DNA from: Candidatus Bathyarchaeota archaeon
Lineage (GTDB): Archaea; Thermoproteota; Bathyarchaeia; 40CM-2-53-6
Assembly (NCBI GenBank): GCA_005888755.1
Contig: VBBQ01000022.1
Coordinates: 1 to 14,636, forward strand
Length of the DNA: 14,636 nt
Direction: 5' to 3'
A program made the translations under genes and the position numbers. The first letter of the stretch is position 1. Each line of letters begins with the position of its first letter. The notes below the pieces were generated by a model. The model did no database searches, was not told the DNA's origin, and was given only the letters and a program-made list of their open reading frames with translations. Shown piece by piece: positions 7,906 through 13,421 of this stretch.

Positions 7906-7923
7906 CACACTACACTACACTAC
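7906..7923. repeat. Short tandem CACTA repeats in front of the ribbon-helix-helix gene
   Basis: Three to four consecutive copies of the five-base unit ACTAC/CACTA lie directly upstream of the TTG start of the ribbon-helix-helix gene. Ribbon-helix-helix dimers often bind adjacent short repeats cooperatively, so this is a candidate operator; a chance microsatellite is the alternative. Confidence 0.45.
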
Positions 7924-7968
7924 GCACTTCTCTCCTCAGCACAGTCGAGTGTTTTTGGTGGTGTTGTA

Positions 7969-7990
7969 ACTCGCCCCTTTAATCGCGAGT
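7969..7990 (+). promoter_or_regulatory. TATA box enclosed by a 6-bp inverted repeat
   Basis: ACTCGC and GCGAGT form a perfect inverted repeat around the ten-base centre CCCTTTAATC, which contains a good archaeal TATA box. Transcription would start near 8005, leaving a leader of about 20 bases that carries the GAGGTGAT ribosome binding site at 8011-8018 before the ATG at 8025. A protein bound to the repeat would block TBP. Confidence 0.5.
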
Positions 7991-8024
7991 AACGGGTATT
8001 GTTGCGATTAGAGGTGATGACTAG

Positions 8025-8213
8025 ATGAAAGAGATCGAGATGAAGCGATATGCTAACAAAGATGTTGTGGGACAGGGGCTTGACGGGCTATTCATAGAAG
8101 GACACGTGGAAGAGAAGCAGGGAATCCCTCATGTTGTCGAGGAAGGCAACGATGGAAAGTGTATTCCATACGACCAGATCAGATGGCTGGCGCGAGCCTA
8201 CCGATATTGCTAG
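8025..8213 (+). CDS. Small conserved-looking protein, unknown function
   Basis: 62 residues (MKEIEMKRYANKDVVGQGLD then GLFIEGHVEEKQGIPHVVEE at the N-terminal two thirds), mixed charge, no membrane segment, ending KCIPYDQIRWLARAYRYC. I do not recognise a family. It is supported as a real gene by a TATA box at 7977-7983, a strong Shine-Dalgarno sequence GAGGTGAT at 8011-8018 and an ATG six bases later. It is divergent from the ribbon-helix-helix gene and lies 50 bases before the tRNA half-repeat at 8264, so it may belong to the native flank of the tRNA gene. Confidence 0.6.
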   Translation: MKEIEMKRYANKDVVGQGLDGLFIEGHVEEKQGIPHVVEEGNDGKCIPYDQIRWLARAYRYC

Positions 8214-8263
8214 CCGGAAGCCCCCCGAATTCTTTTTTCAACGCCCGTTCGTAGCGACCCGTA

Positions 8264-8285
8264 GGGCCCGTAGCTCAGCCAGATC
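8264..8285 (+). repeat. Left direct repeat: copy of the tRNA-Lys 5' half
   Basis: Twenty-two bases identical to 9484-9505. The repeat starts at tRNA nucleotide 1 (GGGCCCG acceptor strand) and contains positions 8-9, the D-stem GCTC, the D-loop AGCC exon end and the first five bases of the D-loop intron (A plus GATC). Identity stops at both edges: 8263 is A against T at 9483, and 8286 is A against C at 9506. The bases that follow (8286 onward) do not continue as a tRNA. It marks the left end of the 1.2-kb insertion. Confidence 0.9.
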
Positions 8286-8286
8286 A

Positions 8287-8326
8287 CCTTCGCATATCTT
8301 CGAATGTTATAGTTGCAGGTCGAAGG
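8287..8326 (+). repeat. Inverted repeat at the left end of the element
   Basis: CCTTCG (8287-8292) and CGAAGG (8321-8326) can form a six-pair stem directly after the left tRNA half. The loop contains GTTATAG (8306-8312), a possible TATA box for the nuclease gene, with a start near 8336 and AGGAA ahead of the GTG. It may be an intron-type stem, a terminus of the element or an operator. Confidence 0.4.
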
Positions 8327-8348
8327 GTAGACTGGAAGCCAGGAACTC

Positions 8349-9455
8349 GTGAGCGCGGGCAGAGCAGTATTTGCTAAGGGAAAGCAAAGAGAATTTCTCA
8401 AGCACGCAAAAGAATTGTCTAAGCTGAATTGGGAGCTTTTTGCCTCTCATATCGGAATATCCAGCTACAACGTTCTGAGAGCTACCTATCTTAATGAACG
8501 CAACACACTGCCTGTCGCCGTCCTTAGCAAGGCTGCTCATTTGTTCAAAGATGCAACGCTGTGCAGTCAGATTGTAGGTTTTCGCCCTGCGCATTGGGGA
8601 CAGTCCAAGGGAGGGAGTATCTCTTTGAAGAAATGGCATGCGACAATGCGCAAGAAACCGAAGTCATATCACGACCTACAGAGCCGTCGCTTCCTCAAGG
8701 CTCGGTCCTATAATTACGAGACGTCTATGGCTATGAAGTGCGGTCTCTACACGAGTTGCTGGTTGCCGAGAATCTCATTGCCAATGGGGTCTCACACTGG
8801 TATGAACCAGCTTTACGCTGCGGAAACCACACTCTGTTTCCAGATTTCCTCGCAAACACCGTTTTCGGAAAGGTCCTGGTCGAGGTTTCTGGTTTTCGCT
8901 CTCCGCGGACATGGATACGGTTACTGGAAAAACTCCGGCTGTACCTGTCGTACAAAGCGGCAGATCGAATATTGGTCGTTCATCTCGAACAGGATAGAGA
9001 AACTGCGTTAAAGGTTGCCAGACAACTAGGTTCACTCGTTAAGATGATTCCTATCAGCGACATGGGAGATCTAATTCACACCGTTACAAGTTCAAAAGAC
9101 TCACTCGGGAATGTTCGAATCATATCGATAGCACAGGCCCTCCAGGCTTGCCGCCGTATGAGCGGGAAACGATTTCATTGGTATCAACTGATTCAGAAAG
9201 TGCCCAAAGGAAGAATGGGTTGCTATTCTGGTCCGTTGTGGCCTCTCACGGGCCGACATTGAGAAGGTTCGAACGGTAACTGATCTGAAAAAGCGATTGA
9301 TTGAGGCGACCCGCCTAGCCGATAGCAATCGGCTCGTTCCACGGCAAGCCATGGTCGAAATGATCGCAGGTGCTTATCAGAGTTCTGTGTGCCACCACTT
9401 CGGTTCAATGAGTAATCTTGTTCTTGCCGCCCTGGAGGAGCTGGGAAAAGCTTAG
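8349..9455 (+). pseudogene. PD-(D/E)XK homing-endonuclease-like protein, broken by two compensating frameshifts
   Basis: The frame from GTG 8349 gives an HTH-like N-terminus (KLNWELFASHIGISSYNVLR, then RPAHWGQSKGGSISLKKWH). Near 8714-8722 the coding signal moves back one frame: VYGYEVRSLHELLVAENLI, HWYEPAL, then FPDFLANTVFGKVLVEVSGF. The Asp of PDF (about 8843) and the Glu of VEV (about 8882), with an upstream Glu in SLHE, make a PD-(D/E)XK core; the usual E-x-K lysine is Ser, but a Lys in the following helix may replace it. Near 9202-9210 (CCCAAAGG) the frame returns and ends in DLKKRLIEATRLADSN plus FGSMSNLVLAALEELGK, a pattern like the homing-endonuclease-associated repeat. The two shifts cancel, giving about 368 residues. 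It could be a decaying gene, assembly error or recoding. I see no close match to a named enzyme. Confidence 0.72.
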
Positions 9456-9483
9456 CTAGGGTTTGAGACTAATCAATTTCTGT

Positions 9484-9505
9484 GGGCCCGTAGCTCAGCC
9501 AGATC
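9484..9505 (+). repeat. Right direct repeat: tRNA-Lys 5' half, part of the complete tRNA gene
   Basis: Identical to 8264-8285. Here the sequence continues into the rest of the D-loop intron and the full tRNA. Confidence 0.9.
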
Positions 9506-9525
9506 CCAACATGTGGATCCTGAAT
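9501..9525 (+). other. tRNA-Lys intron 1, in the D-loop, 25 bases
   Basis: BHB motif: central helix TCAG 9495-9498 with CTGA 9520-9523, bulges CCA (9499-9501) and ATA (9524-9526), inner helix GATCC 9502-9506 with GGATC 9515-9519, and a loop of eight. Cutting each bulge after its second base gives the D-loop AGCC/AGGTA. Repeated bases at the ends would allow a shift of one or two positions, but the motif favours these ends. Confidence 0.85.
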
Positions 9526-9539
9526 AGGTAGAGCACCGG

Positions 9540-9566
9540 AGGAGCGGCATCAAATGCTCTGGTGAG
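9540..9566 (+). other. tRNA-Lys intron 2, in the anticodon stem between positions 30 and 31, 27 bases
   Basis: Full BHB: outer helix AGAG 9530-9533 with CTTT 9568-9571, central helix CACC 9534-9537 with GGTG 9561-9564, bulges GGA and AGG, inner helix GGAGC 9541-9545 with GCTCT 9556-9560. Splicing joins CCGG to G and completes the anticodon stem. Confidence 0.88.
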
Positions 9567-9573
9567 GCTTTTA

Positions 9574-9587
9574 GCCTTCAGAGGGAC
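9574..9587 (+). other. tRNA-Lys intron 3, canonical position 37/38, 14 bases
   Basis: The central helix pairs CTTT 9568-9571 with AGGG 9582-9585 (two G-U pairs), with bulges TAG and ACA. Removal gives the loop CTTTTAA closed by CCGGG/CCCGG. At 14 bases it is very short. If it were shifted by one, base 38 would be G in place of A. Confidence 0.8.
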
Positions 9588-9657
9588 ACCCGGCTGTCCC
9601 GGGTTCAATTCCCGGCGGGCCCGCCAACATACGGGCGTTTGGTTGTCACTGTTTCCG

Positions 9658-10266
9658 CTAGGATGGTTTTGTTGGCAGGGGTGGGAGCCGAGGCTTGTCA
9701 GGACCTTCGTAGCGGATTAGGCCCTTCGCTTCCAAGGTTTCTTGTAACTTGTTTACCGCGATATGTACTTGGATCTCCTTTTTCGCTCCAGTGCAAACCA
9801 ACTTCCCGCTAGCAAACACAAGAATCACTACCTTCGGCTCGTCCATCCTGTAGATCAGTCCTGGAAACTGTTCCGGTTCATACATGGTCTTCTTCAAACC
9901 ATATACTGCTTTTTCTAGATCAATGTGGCCTCCAAGTCCACACGATGCGACAATGTTCTGTATCATGATTTCTGGCCTGCCAAGGATCACGATTCCGTCC
10001 CTCTTCAGTTCGTCAACGACTTTCAAAACAGCCTGGCGTGCTTGGCGTTCAGATTTTGCCCCGGTGCACACCATTTTTCCGGAGCTGAAAATTAATGTTG
10101 CAGTTTTTGGCTTCTTGAGTCTGTAGACTAGGCCTGGAAATTGTTCGGGTCGGTATTCGACTCCAGGGAAGACTCGGACGATTGCGTTGAGGTCTATTCT
10201 CTGCTTCAGTGTGGCTGAAGCAACCACGTTCTCGATATTGATGAAAGCCCTGTTTTTATCTGACAA
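9658..10266 (-). CDS. tbp: TATA-binding protein (TBP)
   Basis: A general transcription factor that binds promoter TATA boxes and recruits TFB and RNA polymerase. The 202-residue protein is a clear two-fold repeat: INIENVVASATL...FPGVEYRPEQFPGLVYRL...TLIFSSGKMVCTGAKS in repeat 1 (about 8-95) and IMIQNIVASCGLG...YEPEQFPGLIYRM...ILVFASGKLVCTGAKK in repeat 2 (about 98-185). The DNA-contacting FPGLVYR and SGKxVCTGAK segments occur in both halves. A proline-rich tail (GPDKPRLPPLPTKPS) extends past the fold in place of the acidic tail common in some archaeal TBPs. The start is a TTG, as no ATG is available before the conserved region. It converges on the tRNA-Lys gene, whose CCA ends 31 bases from the TBP stop. 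Confidence 0.95.
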   Translation of the reverse strand: MSDKNRAFINIENVVASATLKQRIDLNAIVRVFPGVEYRPEQFPGLVYRLKKPKTATLIFSSGKMVCTGAKSERQARQAVLKVVDELKRDGIVILGRPEIMIQNIVASCGLGGHIDLEKAVYGLKKTMYEPEQFPGLIYRMDEPKVVILVFASGKLVCTGAKKEIQVHIAVNKLQETLEAKGLIRYEGPDKPRLPPLPTKPS

Positions 10267-10307
10267 AATCCGCCAACACTCTTGTTTTGGAGCCCAAAGT
10301 TGTCCCG

Positions 10308-10331
10308 CCTTAAAAGGAGGTCCCTTATATA
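10308..10331 (-). promoter_or_regulatory. Two TATA-like boxes upstream of tbp
   Basis: On the minus strand TATATAA (10331-10325) and CCTTTTAAGG (near 10317-10308) lie about 60 and 45 bases before the TTG. The nearer one predicts a leader of about 20 bases. Either or both could serve as promoter. Confidence 0.45.
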
Positions 10332-10441
10332 GAGACGATTGGTCGAAATCGCACTAGGGCTAAAGTGCCCATTTGGGCCTTTGCGGCAGGGTTTTGAGGT
10401 CTCGGAGCCGGCTGGAAAGCTACGTTGGTGGTCTCTCGGTC

Positions 10442-10750
10442 TTAGGGGATTTCTACCATAACTGAGCCGTCCTGCTCTTTGACATTGTAGGATTTTACTT
10501 TCAAGGTTGGAATAACGGTGAAAGCACCCGTGCGAACGTCAAACTTCCACCCGTGCCAGGGGCAGGTGACCACGGAGCCGCTAAGGCTTCCCTCTCCTAA
10601 GGGTCCGCCACGGTGTAAGCAGGTGTTCGCCAACGCGAAATACTCGTCCTTGACTCGAAACAGGGCTATGCTTCTTCCTTCAACGTTCACGACCTTGCTG
10701 AACCCGTCTGTTAATTCGCTTTTTTCTGCGACTCTAACGAACCTTGCCAA
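10442..10750 (-). CDS. Rieske [2Fe-2S] ferredoxin
   Basis: 102 residues holding a full Rieske cluster site: Cys44-x-His46 in NTCLHRGGPLGEG and Cys63-x2-His66 in VTCPWHGWKF, with 16 residues between the His and the second Cys. The length and lack of a signal or membrane anchor make it a soluble ferredoxin of the NirD/dioxygenase-component type, an electron carrier. No oxygenase or nitrite reductase is nearby, so the partner is unknown. The start is a TTG (MARFVRVAEKSELTDG) preceded by CAGGAG; the gene begins 21 bases after the stop of a membrane-protein gene on the same strand, and the two are probably cotranscribed. Confidence 0.9.
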   Translation of the reverse strand: MARFVRVAEKSELTDGFSKVVNVEGRSIALFRVKDEYFALANTCLHRGGPLGEGSLSGSVVTCPWHGWKFDVRTGAFTVIPTLKVKSYNVKEQDGSVMVEIP

Positions 10751-10771
10751 ACCGTGACTCGTTCTCCTGTC

Positions 10772-11473
10772 TCAACCGATTTGGTGCTTCCCGCTGACCT
10801 CTACCATCTCTCGAGGTTCCGTTGGTGCAACTCTGGTTCTTGTATAATTGGTCAGCCATTCTTCAAGAGCCCGAATCTGGACGCTATCCGTTCCGAGGAC
10901 TTCCAGTTCTTCCTTGGTTACTTTCACAGTTTTGAGAATAATATCTTCAATGTGAGATGCGTGGACCTTAGTGGGTGGTTTGGGATAGATTTGGGAGAGA
11001 TACTCAAAATCCTCTTGGAGGTGTTCGATGAATAAAATGATGCTACTCGTAAGATGTGTGATCCTAACTTCCAGAACGTTGTTGTAGACGCCCAGCAGCA
11101 TTTCTAGGTCAGATTGAGCTCCCTTCAGCTTCTCGATGTGAAGGGAAATAAGATCTTTTGACAAGCTCTTCTTCTCCCCCACCGCTGATGTAATGTCGAT
11201 CACCAATGTGATGAGAAACGTGGTGAGGAAACCAACTCCGAGCTTAGATCTCAACCTCTCTTTCGCTAGCTTCTCGACCGGTTCAAGTTTCTTCCTGTCG
11301 TGTCTAGCCACAACACGGTCAACTATCAGGTAGGTTACGGGAATCGTTACCGCGAGTCCGATAAGAGCTGATATTAGGCTCAGGTCAATATCGTCAAGAG
11401 TTATGATCAGCGGCTGAACGACGAATCCGAGCATCGCTAACAGAAGTCTTTCAGATGATTTGTTCGTTCCCAT
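10772..11473 (-). CDS. Membrane protein with N-terminal helices and a cytoplasmic helical domain, unknown function
   Basis: 233 residues. Hydrophobic segments lie at about 10-25 (weaker), 32-51 and 78-95, followed by a long soluble helical part (about 100-215) rich in L, E and K, with a polar tail containing RVAPTEPREMVEVSG. I do not recognise a family. The two helices are separated by a charged loop (RVVARHDRKKLEPVEKLAKE) that may be cytoplasmic. The ATG at 11473 is clear. It precedes the Rieske ferredoxin on the same strand with a 21-base gap; a functional link to electron transfer is possible but unproven. Confidence 0.7.
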   Translation of the reverse strand: MGTNKSSERLLLAMLGFVVQPLIITLDDIDLSLISALIGLAVTIPVTYLIVDRVVARHDRKKLEPVEKLAKERLRSKLGVGFLTTFLITLVIDITSAVGEKKSLSKDLISLHIEKLKGAQSDLEMLLGVYNNVLEVRITHLTSSIILFIEHLQEDFEYLSQIYPKPPTKVHASHIEDIILKTVKVTKEELEVLGTDSVQIRALEEWLTNYTRTRVAPTEPREMVEVSGKHQIG

Positions 11474-11538
11474 ACGGGTTCTTTATGCAACTTACCATTG
11501 AGCAAGGCTAAGATTCCTCATAGGATGAATGAATCGCG

Positions 11539-13281
11539 TTAGCGCTGCACCAGAACGTCGCGTAGCTCGTCGGCATAGGGTTCAATTGTTCTCGGTCCAA
11601 AGTCAAACGGCAACTCGGCAGCCTTGAATAATTCTGGCAATGGTTTCGACCCGCCTAACGCGAGAGCCCGCTGGTAGGCCGAGATTGCCGCGCTTCGGTC
11701 CTTCCGGTATCGTGTCCAAAGACCTAGCGCTCCCATGAACGCGATTCCATATTCAATGTAGTAGAAGGGGACTTCGAACAGATGCAGTTGTCGTTGCCAT
11801 TGGGATTGGAGAAATTCTTCGTATCCGTTCCAGCTCTCAGCTCCACCGAATCTCTTCCTGAGCTTGACCCATTGGTTTTGTCGCTCTTCTCGAGTGTGGC
11901 TCGGGTGAGTGTATATCCAGTGCTGGAAGGCGTCGATAGTGGCGATCCAGGCTAGCAGCTTGACAATTGATGCCACGTGTTCTCGTTTGGAGCGGGCGGC
12001 GTCTTCCTTGTTGTAGAATGTTCCTTCGAGATGTTCTCCTCCAATGATCTCCATTGCTTGTGAGGCGACTTCTGCAATTTCTAGTGGCACGTTCTCTGCC
12101 CTGTATTGGTAGGGGAGTCCCTTGTCTCGAACCGCAAAGACGTGAAATGCGTGTCCTGACTCGTGCAATAGTGTCCATACATCTCCATCGCGTCCAACGG
12201 CATTCATGAATACGAACGGTAGCCTAATCTCTGCCAGCTCCATGTTGTATCCTCCGGGGGCCTTTCCCTTCCTGCTCTCGAGATCTAGGAGGTTCAGTCC
12301 CGCCATTCTCTTGAGTTTCGCGGCGAAATCAGGATTGACCTTCTCAAACACCTTAACACATCCATGTATCAGTTCTGAAGATGTTTTGAACGGGCGAAGT
12401 GCCGGGCGACCTTTGGGGTCAACGGCCAGGTCCCAGGGACGCAGTGGTTCGACTCCTAACCCCTTCTTCCGCTCTTTGTCGAGTTCGTGAATCAGAGGGA
12501 CGATGTGTTGTTCTACGGCCTCGTGGTAGCGGAAGCAATCCTCCGGAGTGTAGTCGAATCGTTCCTTCTTCCGGAAGATGTAGTCTCTGTAATTGTCAAA
12601 ACCTGCGTTTTCAGCGATTCTCTGGCGTAAGGCAATTAGCTGATCGTAGACATGGTTGAGCGTGTCTCTGTCTTTCTGCCTGCGGGACTCGGAGAGCAAC
12701 CATGTTTTCTCTCGGACGCCGCGATCAGGTTCTTCCAAGAAACGTCCCATCTGTTGCATCGTCCTCTCCTGGCCTTCGTAGAGAACCGTCATCGCACCAG
12801 TGGTTTTCTGAAAAGATTGCGCGAGCTTGGTCTCTTCCTTTTCGAGTTCGACATTTTTCTCTCGAAAGAGAGCGACGTTGTTCTCCATTTTCCTGTCAAG
12901 GACAAAGTATTCCTCGTGTGGAAGACTTTTCCGAGCCGGGGTGCCGAGATACTTGCGGTCCAGCTGGGAGAATCCTAACTTCGCTTCCGGTTCTACGTTT
13001 TCGATAAAGAACAAGTAGTCTCTCTCGCGAGCGGGGTCATCGGTTTGACAAGTCATCCTCGCGTATCGAATGGATTGCTCTTCTGCAAGAGCCGATGCGA
13101 GTTCAGATTCGTCCTTGAGCCACTTTTCAAGATCAGATGCCGAATGAACGGGTCGACTCTGCAGATCATGAAAGAGCTCCTTCAGTCTGCTCAGATCTGT
13201 GAGGTCAATCTTGGAAGGAAGAAACTGGCGAGGATACTCATGGGGAAGGTGAGAATACTCGAAGGACAACGCTCTCTCCAT
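11539..13281 (-). CDS. pepF: M3-family metallopeptidase, oligoendopeptidase F-like
   Basis: A cytoplasmic zinc endopeptidase that degrades short peptides, likely finishing proteasome products. Counting from the TTG at 13287, the HExxH zinc site is His375-Glu-Ser-Gly-His379 in WTLLHESGHAFH, and the third ligand is Glu406 in LEIAEVASQAMEI. The long N-terminal helical half covers the active-site cleft as in the family, and the 580-residue length is normal. I use the ATG at 13281, two codons after the TTG: the TATA box CTTTAAGA (13311-13304) is centred 27 bases before it, predicting a leaderless message. The gene is monocistronic and divergent from the cupin gene. Thimet-oligopeptidase-like M3A enzymes are the alternative but are usually longer. 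Confidence 0.9.
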   Translation of the reverse strand: MERALSFEYSHLPHEYPRQFLPSKIDLTDLSRLKELFHDLQSRPVHSASDLEKWLKDESELASALAEEQSIRYARMTCQTDDPARERDYLFFIENVEPEAKLGFSQLDRKYLGTPARKSLPHEEYFVLDRKMENNVALFREKNVELEKEETKLAQSFQKTTGAMTVLYEGQERTMQQMGRFLEEPDRGVREKTWLLSESRRQKDRDTLNHVYDQLIALRQRIAENAGFDNYRDYIFRKKERFDYTPEDCFRYHEAVEQHIVPLIHELDKERKKGLGVEPLRPWDLAVDPKGRPALRPFKTSSELIHGCVKVFEKVNPDFAAKLKRMAGLNLLDLESRKGKAPGGYNMELAEIRLPFVFMNAVGRDGDVWTLLHESGHAFHVFAVRDKGLPYQYRAENVPLEIAEVASQAMEIIGGEHLEGTFYNKEDAARSKREHVASIVKLLAWIATIDAFQHWIYTHPSHTREERQNQWVKLRKRFGGAESWNGYEEFLQSQWQRQLHLFEVPFYYIEYGIAFMGALGLWTRYRKDRSAAISAYQRALALGGSKPLPELFKAAELPFDFGPRTIEPYADELRDVLVQR

Positions 13282-13303
13282 TCTCAAGGAACTGGGGTTC
13301 TAA

Positions 13304-13311
13304 TCTTAAAG
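13304..13311 (-). promoter_or_regulatory. TATA box of the M3 peptidase gene
   Basis: CTTTAAGA on the minus strand, centred about 27 bases before the ATG at 13281, as expected for a leaderless transcript. Confidence 0.55.
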
Positions 13312-13386
13312 TTAACATGGTCTTTCTTACTGCTCGCGCGTGTCCGAGAATGATCTTTGGGCCGAGTTATTCGTTAGAGCAACGAA

Positions 13387-13392
13387 TTTTAA
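13387..13392 (+). promoter_or_regulatory. TATA box of the cupin-hydrolase pair
   Basis: TTTTAA lies about 32 bases before the cupin TTG start; transcription should begin near 13414-13417. Confidence 0.45.
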
Positions 13393-13421
13393 CCCTGAGA
13401 AATCGTAGCTGATGGCGGTGA

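Larger units (their letters stand above)
8264..9505 (+). mobile_element. Compact tRNA-Lys-associated element encoding a homing-type nuclease
   Basis: DNA between two 22-base direct copies of the tRNA-Lys 5' end, 1,220 bases from repeat start to repeat start. One protein gene (8349-9455) fills nearly all of it; only 63 bases on the left and 28 on the right are non-coding. The nuclease is homing-endonuclease-like and no integrase or other passenger gene is present, so the element resembles a minimal homing unit more than a virus or plasmid remnant. An intact tRNA gene remains on the right side. Possible origins: double-strand-break repair at the tRNA gene started by the nuclease, or insertion as part of a tRNA intron. 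The direct repeats are seen; the mode of mobility is inferred. Confidence 0.7.
9484..9626 (+). tRNA. trnK: tRNA-Lys (anticodon UUU) with three introns and encoded CCA
   Basis: Removing three segments (9501-9525, 9540-9566, 9574-9587; 66 bases) leaves a standard 77-base tRNA: acceptor 9484-9490 with 9616-9622 (GGGCCCG/CGGGCCC), TA, D-stem GCTC 9493-9496 with GAGC 9531-9534, nine-base D-loop AGCCAGGTA, anticodon stem CCGGG/CCCGG, loop CTTTTAA with anticodon TTT at 9570-9572, variable loop CTGTC, T-stem CCGGG/CCCGG around TTCAATT, discriminator G at 9623 and CCA at 9624-9626. Every stem is fully paired and G73 with UUU fits archaeal tRNA-Lys. No strong TATA box is seen upstream of 9484, so the native promoter may be the one before 8264. 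An error in intron ends by one base would not change the identity. Confidence 0.93.

Noticed and set aside
8264-8400. Left repeat as a second complete intron-bearing tRNA gene
   Set aside because: After 8285 I could not find an anticodon arm, T-arm or the matching CGGGCCC acceptor strand. A BHB-like pairing TCAG with CTGG (8332-8335) exists but does not lead to a valid D-loop.
9202-9210. Canonical -1 slippery site CCCAAAG for programmed frameshifting
   Set aside because: The frame in use before the site and the direction needed (+1) are opposite to what this heptamer provides; no stimulatory hairpin was evident.
8264-9505. Virus or plasmid integrated by a tyrosine recombinase
   Set aside because: No integrase fragment or other phage/plasmid gene is present; the repeat is at the 5' end of the tRNA, and the single gene has nuclease and homing-repeat features.
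12652-13353. Several plus-strand frames across the M3 peptidase start
   Set aside because: All are antisense shadows of the peptidase; none has a promoter or motif.
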